Shown one piece after another: positions 23,082 to 34,100 of a stretch of 64,000 nucleotides of DNA (position 1 is its first letter; every line of letters starts with the position of its first letter). Source of the DNA: Saururus chinensis (lineage: Eukaryota; Streptophyta; Magnoliopsida; Piperales; Saururaceae); assembly GCA_035235625.1 (NCBI GenBank), contig CP141140.1:7460685-7524684 (forward strand), written 5' to 3'. Made by a program: the position numbers and the translations under genes. The notes under the pieces are model-generated. The model made no database searches. It was not told where the DNA came from and was given only the letters and a program-made list of their open reading frames with translations.

Positions 23082-24377
23082 TAGCAAATTAAGCCTAAAG
23101 CTAGTACTCGTATTAAAAAGTTAGGGACACTCGAGAGCAGCTTCGTTCATGAACATCATTTGTGTATTGCATATACTAGTTCTAAAACTGAAGACCTTGC
23201 ATGTTTATACATACTGTGATTCATATGCTGCTTTAGGTAGCTGTTCATGAGAATTACTTAGCATTAGTTTGTATGATTTGTGTTGTGAAGAAAAGGGTTG
23301 TCTCATTAAACGTCTCCATGCCTCTGAACTTACCAGTATTTGCTTTGTATCCTGAGATCCGCTCATTCCCCAATTCTTACAAAATGAGAGAAACGATGAA
23401 AAATAGATACAAGGTGAAACGAAAATCAGCAATTGGTTCCATGAAAACAAACAAATAAAAACATAATTCTCCATGAGGATTTGTCATGATCTCCTGATGC
23501 TTGATGCCCGCCATCTGTTCAATCCAAGGAGATATATGAATAGTCCAGAGATCCAAAGATAATCGGAGGTATATTGTAAATGTGTAAAATGATATAGTGG
23601 ACTGAAAAAGAGTTTTTAATATAAGGTGGCCCAATGAAGGAGAATTTGGTCCGTACCCACCCCCCAAATTCTCCTTGTTTGGGCAAAAAAAATCAATCCA
23701 TTTTTTCCTTCTTAGGGCACCCTCTCAAAGGCATGGTTTGGAGGGGCACCCAATAATTTTAGCTGAATTTGCAACAGTTCCGGTCAAAATTACTCTTAAA
23801 CTCACTGATGAAGTGCTTCATAGAAGAAAAGGTCTTGGTACATTTAATCGAACACTTAGGGCAAACACATATCCAGCAAACGCCCATCTACAATTAGATC
23901 CAGTTTCAACACAAAGCAAGAAGCAAGCAGGGAATGTATGCAGGCTTCATTCAGCCTTTATCTAGGTAATAGAAGGACATTGCGCCACCGCCATGTATCT
24001 CATCCAGATGGAGGAAGAGAAGGTGGTTGGCCTCGTACTCGACCTGGCTCAGGCATCGGCCTGTGGGATCACTGGGCCCCGCAACCTCCCACCATGTTCC
24101 CTTTCTTTGCCGTCGTCTGCAACTCCGACCTTCCTTTGGATAATAATTTTACAAAACAAAAACACTTAACAGAACCTTATGCAAACTATGGTGTTTTGAG
24201 GAGTAGTCATTCTCCGTTCCCAGGGAGGGAACAATGCTGCACATATTATTTGCCAGAGGGCTATGCTTTCCTGCCTTCGTAGGTGTGGACTATACCCCAG
24301 CTTTCCAATTCTCCTCTTTATGCTTCGATAATTTGGGCCGTTGTATCTTACCAAAAAAAACTTCATACAATACAAAA
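23082..24377. other. 3' flank of the receptor gene with an unassigned GC-richer patch
   Basis: This starts with the receptor 3' UTR. A GC-richer island at about 23975-24130 has an open frame starting MEEEKVVGLVLDLAQ that looks exon-like but matches no family I recognise and has no clear splice partners. It could be a captured gene fragment. Confidence 0.4.
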
Positions 24378-24386
24378 TACAAAATA

Positions 24387-25198
24387 GAACACGGCTATTT
24401 CCCCCCCCCCCAAAATGTTTAGGGCCCCCCATTACTAAAAAATAACTGGTATTTTTTAATCACTCAGTACCTCCCACACTCTTTATAATTTTACTCTTGA
24501 CACCCCAACACCCTAAAACTTCTGGATTTTTTTGGTAGGTGGTACTCTTTACCAAATAAAATTGATTTAGACAGAAGCCTTAAGTCCCCGTTAAATTTTA
24601 CATATTATGGCGGTGACCACCTCCCGCCAGAAATTTCCCATAAGTATAAAATTTTTTGGAAGTTTCGTGGCGGGGGTACCTTTTGTCAAATAAAACTACA
24701 TTATACAGAAAATAAAGGCCTCCATCAATGTCTGTATATTGTGGCGGTGATTATCCCCACCAAAAACTATCGGAGTTTTCTTGGCGCGGGATATCATCTG
24801 CCAAATAAAACTTATTTGGATTGAAACTTTAGTTCTTCATCAAATTTTGCATATTTTGGTAGTGTCTACCCCTTGCCAGAAACTATTCAAAAGTTTTCTA
24901 GAGGAGCAGTAAGGCGGGGGGAAGAGGGGAAAAAATCATGAAAAGGGAGTCACAAGCGAAGGGGAAGAAAGAAAATGGTCGGAGAACAAGAGTGACAAGT
25001 GACAGAGGAAATGGAAGAGTTTATGTCAAGGAGGAAGATTGTGAATAGGGCCATAAAAGAGCAAAAATAGAGTTTAAAAAAATAGTGACAATACGGGGGG
25101 TATTTAATAATTTATTAAATTTTATTGAGGTATGTAAAGTATGAGAGGAAGGGGGAGGGGGGGCTTGAGTAAATTTTGGGGGGGAAATAGCCGCGTTC
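24387..25198. mobile_element. Mutator-like MITE, 812 bp, perfect 9-bp target duplication
   Basis: The left terminus reads GAACACGGCTATTTCCCCC and the right terminus is its inverse, GGGGAAATAGCCGCGTTC. The direct flanks are TACAAAATA at 24378-24386 and TACAAAATA at 25199-25207, a perfect 9-bp duplication as made by Mutator transposases. There is no transposase frame. The interior contains three tandem repeats. Confidence 0.88.
24541..24905. repeat. Three tandem repeats inside the Mutator-like MITE
   Basis: Units begin at about 24541, 24675 and 24791 and are 115-134 bp long. Each has a GGTACT/GGTACC-type start, then CAAATAAAA, a ATATT-TGGCGGTG-type centre, a CCAGAAA or CCAAAAA segment and an AAGTTT-GTGGCGGG-type end. 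Internal tandem repeats are common in non-autonomous Mutator and related elements. Confidence 0.7.
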
Positions 25199-25207
25199 TA
25201 CAAAATA

Positions 25208-26205
25208 TGGTGTTAAGTTGAAGGGACGTAGCATTATCAATATCTAGAAAATGATGATATTGCATTGGATTTGTACACTAACCTAATAATGGCCTTGTTT
25301 ATCATTAGAAACATGGATACTTATTTGACATATGAATAATAGATGGTCGGATTTTAGAGTTTTTAATAATAGTGTCCTAGTCGGGTTATAAATATACTAT
25401 TCATCATCTTAATTTGGTGTCTTAAACAAAAATTAATTTTATGTAAATTTTAAACCTTGCAAAAAAAATAACAAAAAAAACTTTGTTAAAGGAATTTTAT
25501 TAACTACTGGTAAGCCTAAATCCTTTATATTTTATTCCATCATCACTTTCATTTCCTAACAAAAGCCGGACACTTAACAGGTGTATGAGTCATCAGCACT
25601 CTCATTATTTGTCTGAACTCTATATTTACGGACAAGAAATGTTCCTCCATTATCTGTGTCCAACACGAGGTAGAATTACGGACAAGCAAAAGTGCCCATA
25701 TTAAGGCGTTTCACTGTCTTTTTTTTAATTGTAAATACAATAAATAAAAACTCTGTAAATTATGTGGGGTCAAAACAGACAGTCAATTACCTATAGTGTA
25801 TTTATGCTATTGCCAACATAGGGAACCATTGAAATGTTTGCGGCCTAACTAACCTATTCTGATAGTGGGCGCTTTGAGTCTAGCCCAGTTGTGGGTCTCT
25901 AGCCTGATTTCGCAGTGAGAGGGCCCACACATCCGAAATGGGTTCCGAGCTCCATGGGATCTGCCATCTTCTCGATTCGTCGGTCCCAACCCTCTGTGGC
26001 CCGAGGATATAAATGGGCCTACTTTACAATGGGCCGTTTATCTTAAAAATCGACGGGGATCAGGTACCGGTCGGCCCATGACACCCTTGATCAACGGTTG
26101 GTTCGGTTCAGTTTGGTTGACCCGAGGATAAATGGGTAGGAAAGATTTGGCGCTGGCGGGGACTGGGCAGCGGGGGCGGGGGTGACCTGACCTCAGTGCT
26201 GTGGA
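25208..26205. other. Promoter region of SKIP5
   Basis: The final 350 bp are GC-richer, with several TGGGCC elements near 25860-26080 and a TATAAA at about 26008 immediately before one of them. TGGGCC boxes are common in plant housekeeping promoters. No other gene is seen. Confidence 0.5.
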
Positions 26206-28813
26206 ATGGCAACGGAGGAGCTGCCCCTGCAGCAACAACGGAGGAGGAAGCCGCGGCATCTGATCTCCAACATCAACAGTCTCGACGATGGTTGCCTCAT
26301 GCATATCTTCAGCTTCCTTAGCCCCATCCCAGGTCTTTCTTATCAGTGCTCTTCTTCCTATTTACTAGCCTCATCTTAAAAGAAGAAAATACAAGTTATT
26401 TAATGTTTTTTCGTCTGGGATGTTTGGCTAAATTGATCAGGAACTTTCTTTTTCTTTGTTGATTTATTCAAAGTTTGTGATAAAAGGGAAAGAATTGCAT
26501 CTTTTCTGGTTCATATTGTGTGGGTGACCTAAAATTAAATTATTCACCGGCTCCTTTCGTTAAGATTCTCATAGTTTCTCATAAAATTTGATTATAGTTC
26601 TTTGCTTTGTACAATAGAAAGGGCTGCATCTTTTAATTTTAAAACTTGAATGAGGGGTCTGAAAGTCGCGGCTGCATCTTTTAATTTTAAATTCAGGATC
26701 TGCGTGTAGTTAGGTTTGCATCTTTTTTTCCTTTTTCCTCCGGATTAAATTGTGAATAAGTTGAGGAATTTTTCTTTTTGGTCTTAGCTTTATCTGTGTT
26801 TAGAACGCGGACCATGGCCTTTTTTTTTAATATTTCAAAACTTTAAGTGGCTAAAAGTTGCTGAAATTAATTATTATAGTGAGAATTGCTCTTGTTTTAT
26901 TAAATTATTGACAATCAACTTCTATGCAAAATATTTTTAGTTTTTCTCTTTTATGGAATATTATGTCTATGGTTTCGAGGTTCATCATGAGTGGGAAGGA
27001 TAGATCAGTTGAGGTTTGTCACTGCTTGAATACCTGAAAGAAATTGATGAATATGACTGTTTTTCTCTAATTATTAAAATGCATTATAACAGCGCCTCTG
27101 TGAGGACCTGATTTCTAAATCATTCTTAGATAATTTCTGGTAGTGAAAATTTGTTTTGTTCAAATATTTTTATAGCCAAGCTTTGTCATTATATACACGA
27201 TATGTTAGGTTGCATTACTTATAATGCCCTTGTTTATCATTTCCTAACTTGTTTTAGAGTCCCCTTATTCTTTTCATTTTGCTAGATTATAGGTATTAGT
27301 CATCATTAAAATGCTTTGAGCATGAACTGTTTCTAAAATCCTTTATGTTGTTGAGTTGCAGATAGATATAACTCAGCACTTGTTTGCCAGAGATGGCACT
27401 ACTTAGCTTGTCACCCTCACCACTGGTTGCGTGTTGATAGATCTATCAAAGACTCCGTGGATGGAATTTTCCCAAACCTTGAAGCTGCCATTTCTGCTGC
27501 AAGGTAGGACAATATTATGTCATTTATGCCAACAAGAATGTCTGTCTATTGAATTTTTTTTGTTACTTTTGAACCGGACATTGAAGGCCTGGTGATACCA
27601 TTCTCATTGCTGCTGGTGGGAGCCATATTGCTTCTAATATTCAAATAAATAAGCCATTGTGCCTGGTATGAGACTATTTGCCCTACTTGTTTTCATGTGC
27701 TTGGCCTATCTCACTGTGAATTGTCTAAGTATTAGCAAAGATGGGTTGATGTGATTTGATTTTGGATGATGTTAGGTGGTAGTCTTCCGGTTTGTTCAAA
27801 ACTATGGAGGTATTTCAACCTAATTAATCTTTGTTTTAATATGATTGTTGAAACCTTCTAGAACTAAAAGATTTATTTGTTGAAACAAATGCATACTGGG
27901 ATGTGGCATTTAAACGTATTAGCATATAAACATTTTATGCATATAATTGTGCTTGCTTGTTTTTCTTGAAAAGAAAAAGTTCAAAAGTAAATAGTGAGTT
28001 AATGGATTAATAAAGTGTCATAGTCTTTGATTTGTTTTCCTTTTCAGTTGAAATTGCTTACCCTCTCCATTCGCTTTACTCCCTTTCCAATTTGCTACTA
28101 TTTTCATTATGTAGGTTCATTATAGAACCTTGATTTTTGCTTTATGGGTCAAACGCAAGCGTTGGGCAGGCAGTTCCAAAAGTAGACATGAGAAATTTTC
28201 ATTTGGATTTTTAGCCTCCTCTTTATTAAAATGTCATGAAACACTTGTTCAAAAACTCGTTGAGTGATGGAAGTTTTGGAAATTTTCCTTCTATTACCAT
28301 TTGGTGTTCCTTCAGAGGGGTGGAGGCGACCTTGCTGATGACACCACATTGATCTGTTCACGAGGTTCAGACAGGTTTGTTATTTCCATCTTTTGCTTTC
28401 AGATTAATTTCTTTCTATTTTCTCTCAGCTAATAGAAAGAACCTTTAACCTGAAGTGCTTTGGAGTTCGTGTCCACTTGCAAAATTACAAATTTGACCGT
28501 CAGATCGGAGTTAGGATGCTGCTTGCTTCACAGGAGTGGACGACTTACTATAGAGGGTTGCATACTTCAATGTGAGGACAACCCTTTGGATTACCTCTCT
28601 TTTCCAATTGTGAGTACTGCTAATGGGCCACATAGAGTGAAGGGTCGCGGTGACTCTGTCAGTGTTGCCCGAACACGAATTGAAGGCGGTGCCAAAGCTA
28701 TCCTAACCAGTGGGACACTTGCACTGCAGCGGGTGCGAGTTATTTGTGCCCGAACTTCTCTCTTTTTCTGGTTTGATGTTGAGCATCTTGAAGCTCCTCA
28801 AGTGGCCTCTTGA
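26206..28813 (+). CDS. SKIP5: F-box protein SKIP5 (SKP1-interacting partner 5)
   Basis: Five exons (26206-26332, 27362-27503, 27587-27665, 28316-28374, 28456-28813) encode 254 residues. The F-box spans about 22-70 (LDDGCLMHIFSFLSPIPDRY, then ALVCQRWHYLACHP). The rest is a right-handed parallel beta-helix-like region including RPGDTILIAAGGSHIASN, SELGCCLLHRSGRLTIEGC and the C-terminal WFDVEH. F-box proteins tether substrates to the SCF ubiquitin ligase through SKP1/ASK; the SKIP5 substrate is not known to me. The exon 3/4 junction gives CLRGGGD where the Arabidopsis protein reads CLVGGG, the only mildly odd join. Intron 1 is long (1.03 kb). The TGGGCC-rich promoter fits steady expression. Confidence 0.93.
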
Positions 28814-29870
28814 CCATCTCTTCCATTGTATTTATCGTTTTTTATTTATTGAGAGGTATTTATCGTTATTAGATACTTGTAATGTTCAATGTTTGACTTT
28901 AATCATGCTTCTTATTCTAGTGTAACACGACCTTGTGTAGATACTAGATTGTTACAACAATGGCGTAAAAATTGTCACATCTTAAATTGCAATTTGGTAA
29001 TCATAAGACTCGTGAAGTATAATGGATAGAAAAATAAAGGAACGATTACCGTTGGGTATCACAGAAGGGGTGCCAAGTTTATTACCGTTTTGCATCACAG
29101 AAGTGAGGCAAACGACGAAGCATTGCAACCCAGTTGCACTCATGCTTTGTGTTAAAAAGGAAGAAAAGGTTTTGGCATTTTTAGTCTGGAAACTTTTAGT
29201 ATGTTTTGAATCTCGCAAATGTATCATAAACGTGTTTGCAGTTACCTATGCATCTTATTAAGAGGGAAAATGATATTAACTAAACAAATCTATCTAATAA
29301 ATCCACCTGAGTTTTGGTCGGATAGCACCGTGAGTTCAATTGAGTTTCGTGTCTGACCTACGTGGTCTTTTTAACCAAAACCTAGTTGAAAGGGTTTGTT
29401 GGGTAGATTAGTTAGGTATATGTCACTATCACTGATTGAAGGCTTGGGTTGATGCAGTTCGCACCCAACAGACCATTGCTTCTAGGCTGAAAATCACTTC
29501 GGGGGAATGTATTTACTGCAAACTGTACGTTGCTTCATCACTTCACTGATTTCTTGTGTCCTTTCTTCATAGCCCTATTATTTACCATTTCTGGTAAATA
29601 TGTATCGTCTCAATTCACATTTATATTATCCTTGGTTAAATACTTGCTCTCCTTTAATTTTGAAAAACCAAATGGAACTATAGTACATAATGGTCATTTG
29701 AATAATATGAAAATGAGGAAATAATATTCTCCGTCAAGGTAAAACTTACGAGACACTTCAGCCGGCAAAAGATCTATCTATCGTAATTTTCTAATTCCAG
29801 GATTTTTTTTAAAGATACTTAGAAATTTCAGTTTGCAAACCTTCAAAAATTATCTTATATCAGTTCCAGA
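28814..29870. other. SKIP5 3' UTR and downstream intergenic DNA
   Basis: AT-rich sequence. No exon of another gene is supported. Confidence 0.5.
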
Positions 29871-30056
29871 GGGTTGTATAAAGTGAATTTTGATGGGGCC
29901 TCGCGAGGAGCATGTCAAGGTGCTGCAATTGGAATTACTGTAAGAGATTATCACGGCCGCTTTGTTGCTGCCATCGCTTCAAAAATTGGTTCAGCCACCT
30001 CCCATGTAGCTGAAGCCAATGTGTGTCTTCAAGTTATGTTTTGTATCAGTATTTGA
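29871..30056 (+). pseudogene. RNase H-like fragment, probably from a LINE retrotransposon
   Basis: An open frame with LYKVNFDGASRGACQGAAIG, then VRDYHGRFVAAIASKIG and AEAN matches the start of the plant RVT_3 RNase H domain (first catalytic Asp in FDG, later the AE motif). It stops after about 60 residues and lacks the remaining catalytic residues. No reverse transcriptase is found upstream, so it is an isolated fragment. Confidence 0.7.
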
Positions 30057-30491
30057 GGTAATCTAGAATTCTAACAAGGCTGCCGACACTCTCGTTAAAT
30101 TTGCTCTTGATCATTTGTTGTTCGATTAGACATCCACCGGGTTTTCTTGTAAATGTCTTGTACGCTGATGCTTCTGGATGTACCTGCACTCGACTTGTTC
30201 ATGTAATCATGTTTAGCCTTGATAGGGCTTTTTAATGCCATAAATAAAAGAATAGAGAGGCTGACGGTGGGTCCCAGCCTGATTTCATGTTCGTCATATT
30301 CAATTTTTGTTGCAAATACTAGGCAGACTATTATCTTATGCATATACGCAAATACACACTTATTGCAATAAGAAAACAAAAATCAGAATGTCCTTGTTCA
30401 AATGTGTTTCACATTTGTAATACATTTTGCACTCACTTTTAGCCAGGTCTGCTATCTTCTCTGTATCTTTCGGAACATATTACCAACATAA

Positions 30492-30735
30492 AAAAGACAT
30501 AGGTACAAGTAATCTCCCAAAAGTGTTTCCCACTTCTGGAGCTTCACAAATATCCACACTCAGATCAGCTTCTATACAGTTTGAAGGAGGAGAAAGTGAC
30601 AAGTATAGAACACAATACCACCGACAAAAGGTATAGCTACAAGTAAACTCCCCAAAAAGTTGCCCTACATCTCGAATCCCTACTCGGCAGGATCAGCTTC
30701 CATACTGTGCAAGTATAACGAGTACAAAACACAAG
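30492..30735. repeat. Diverged tandem duplication, unit about 125 bp
   Basis: Two units share TACAAGTAA-CTCCC, CAAAAAGT/CAAAAGTG, GATCAGCTTC and CAAGTATA-type segments in the same order, the first from about 30492 and the second from about 30621. Confidence 0.55.
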
Positions 30736-30942
30736 CATGCGCCTGCAACATAAGAATTGAACACAAGATGCACCTGTAACATCCATAGAATTTAACTCTC
30801 ACAATCTGTATATCATTACAACTCCAGCTCAAATTAAAGAAATATATATCTTTTCAAGTCGGAAGCAAATTGTAATATTTGCCTATCTAGGACTTGGTGA
30901 AGAGAGGGTCTACTCCTCAAACATGGTATTGGACCCTCAAAT

Positions 30943-31000
30943 GGGCAGGGAGAAACCATGGAGAAAGAAACGGGCAGGGAGAAACCATGGAGAAAGAAAC
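30943..31000. repeat. Perfect 29-bp tandem duplication
   Basis: The unit starting GGGCAGGGAGAAACCATGG and ending AAAGAAAC occurs twice back to back without a mismatch (30943-30971 and 30972-31000). It sits 142 bp past the eIF2B-beta stop codon, in or near its 3' UTR, and must be recent. Confidence 0.85.
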
Positions 31001-31141
31001 ATCTCAAAGTTGGCACTTCTATGTTTTAATGACTCATAGTTATAGCACATGGTAGTGGTTCATAGTTGGTGATTGTTGATCAGGAAAACAGAAGCTTCCG
31101 CATGACTTACTGATAAAATGCTCGTTTTCAATGTCACAAAC

Positions 31142-34100
31142 TCATGTTTCTGAAGCTGACCTCCTTTGCAGCACCAAATCATCAGCAGAATAATAGTCAG
31201 CAATGAGTCGGTACATGTAAGATGGGTTGTGTCCACCACTGGAAGAAACATAGGAAATGATGAGTTGAGACACTATGAAATGAACCATGACTAGAAATAA
31301 TTGACCCAGTTGTACGACAAATATTCAAGAATTTTTCATATACTCCCTCTGTCCATATTAATAGCTCCATTTGGAAGAAAACAAATTGTCCCAAATTAAT
31401 AGCTCCATTTGGCTTAATTTTAAGTGGTTGGCTACTTAAAAAAGCATCTGAGAAGCTATTTTCCATTTTCTTAGCAGTGGGTTTAACCATTTAATAAAAA
31501 TCACTTTTTTTCCAAATGGAGCTATTAATACGGGATGGAGGGAGTATTTCTTTTGTAACTATACACAAGTATAGATGAAGCTCGCAGAAAACAGTTGGCT
31601 TACAGGTCAGTGATAAAAAGGCTAACAAGCTTTGGTGGTACATAATCAAATGCAGGGTTAACAACATCAAGAAGAGGACGGCTACTGCCAATTCCATAAT
31701 TCATGCAGTCTGAGAACTCCCCAAAATTCAGCAAATCAGATGGGGATTTCATATCATTTAGCAGAACTTCTGGGTTGTGAGGATACAAGGGGCACAACTG
31801 CGGAGAAAGGAATAGTAAGATAATGATGAAAGTTAAAGGAAAATTTACAATGTTAAGCACAGAAGATGCAAAAATAACTTTTTAGAATATGAATAAAATA
31901 ATCATATTGATACTTAAGATAAAACCATTGCATAAACAGAAAGATGATAACAACTTAGTAAGGTGCATGGTGTTATACATTCATACCATCCAACAACAGA
32001 ATTAAACCACGAAAACTATATTTTCTTCACTACTATGTGGATGCTTGGGTGTGAAATTAATTCAGTTACGAATAAGAATTTTTAGGAATTAATTCATCCA
32101 ATTCGGTATAGAATCGGAATTAGGTTTGGATCATGAATTTTTTAGATGGAATCACGTTTGTAAGCCTATTGTGTTTAAGGTCAGAAATTTTAGAATTTTC
32201 AAGTAAATTAACAAACATACCCTAGGATTGGAATTTTTTTAGATAGAATCATGTTTGGGTCGCAAAATTTCCTGTCTATCGAAATAGTTGAATTTTAGAA
32301 GTAAATTACAAACATACCCTTGTATTAGGCATTTTGTAGGTCATATGTTTGGGTACCAAGACAAACCCTTATGGACCGAGCCAAGCCTAGTGTGCACCCC
32401 CAGACACAGGCCCGGCCCAATGTGCCAGGCTTAGGGTTGGGGCAAACCAGGCTGCGAGCCCGCTATTTTTTTTTTAAACTGCTTGCACAAGCGCACATAA
32501 GGCCTTGTGCGCCTCATTGATCATGGACATAAGGCCCTGGCCCTGGCAATGCCCGGTTAGTTTATGGTGCCAGACTAGGCCTACTCAAGAAAGGGTTGGG
32601 TATGAGCCAGCCCCATTATGTGATGCGTTGGCCCAGACTTATTTCACCTCTACCCATAAGGCCTTATGGGTCCTACCCATAATGCCCATAAGGGTTAGGT
32701 CGAGCCTCGAGCCAGGCCATGCCAGCCGGGCATTTATAGGGCCTGTTCGTGCCCGGGCTTGGTAAGGCCCATGAACCTCAAATCAAAGCCTAACCCATTG
32801 CATTGATCCCGGCTCCGTTTGGGCAAGGACGGGTCGGGCCAGCCTGCCCCTATGCCACCTCTAATCATACACTTCGCTCATAGTATTATCATGTAGGAGT
32901 TGCATTACATTGTAACCGAGATAAACAACATGAGTACATGGCTTAACGTCGACGCTGACCATGTTGTGCAACAAATTAAGGTAATCTATAATGGTCACCT
33001 ATTGTATCCTGAAGTTGATTAAGAAAATTAGTCATTACCCGACCATCCTAGTTCATGGGTGTTGAACTTCATCCAGCACTACATCTGCATCTTCATTTTC
33101 CAATCTGGCACAAAGCGCATCTCAAAGATCTAATCAATAGCACCGTTATGTTGTTCTTGAATAAAATTATGTACTGTCATAGAAACCCACATCAATGCCA
33201 TTTAAATATGGAAATGATACCTTGGAATATTTTTAAATAACTTACATCTCTCTTTTCACACACCAAAAATCATCTTTATGATGTTTCAAAGAGAAGAATG
33301 AAGTTGGTTAAACATCTCGACTCTCCCTTGGGGGCCACAAGGCTGAAATTCAGGGACATGGTATCTTTGACCCTTGTAGGGTCCCAGAAATCCCATCTCA
33401 TTTGGATAATCAACATTTACAACAAAATATTTATGAGGGAGTAAATCTAGGAAACCCGATTTTTGGTCCGTAAACACCTCTTCTAACAATTGAGCCATGA
33501 GCTAACCCCTCCCAATGAACCATTGCAAAGATAAATCTCATACTAATATCACATATTGTCATAATGTTCTATGTGACTTGTCGATTTTTACCTCAAAACA
33601 CTTGTTGATGAGAAAAAACTTTTGCCTTGACATGTGTTCTATCTTTAGGACTTACGCAATTTTAAAATAAGGATTAAATGTAGGGCTACTTGAAATATAT
33701 ACAAGGGTTTGGTTCATAGGTATAAGCAGCTTCATCTGCATTCGACTATTTATAAAGTACCTTCAAAACATTGTAGAAATGACGGTTGACCATTTCATTT
33801 GAATGTGATATGAAATGACCTACAACCCGTTGCCCTTGACCGTGTCCCAATAATTGCAAGAATGATCACATTTGCTCTACCACCATCACATGCTTTGTAG
33901 GCTCTAATCTAAGTTATTCCATCTCTTAACATAATCTCATAAATGACTTTTTGTTCATCTTACACATGATGGCAACAAGTAATTGGACCGCTTATCATAT
34001 CATACAAAAATTGAGTCCCCCAAATTGGATGTGTGTAGATTACATTCCATGGGAAGGAGGAATGTTGACATGACATACTTCACAAGATTCTCCAAAATTG

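Larger units (their letters stand above)
30057..31141. other. 3' flank of eIF2B-beta with duplicated segments
   Basis: This lies downstream of the eIF2B-beta stop codon on the minus strand, so the part nearest 31141 is its 3' UTR. It holds two tandem duplications listed separately and no other gene. Confidence 0.5.
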
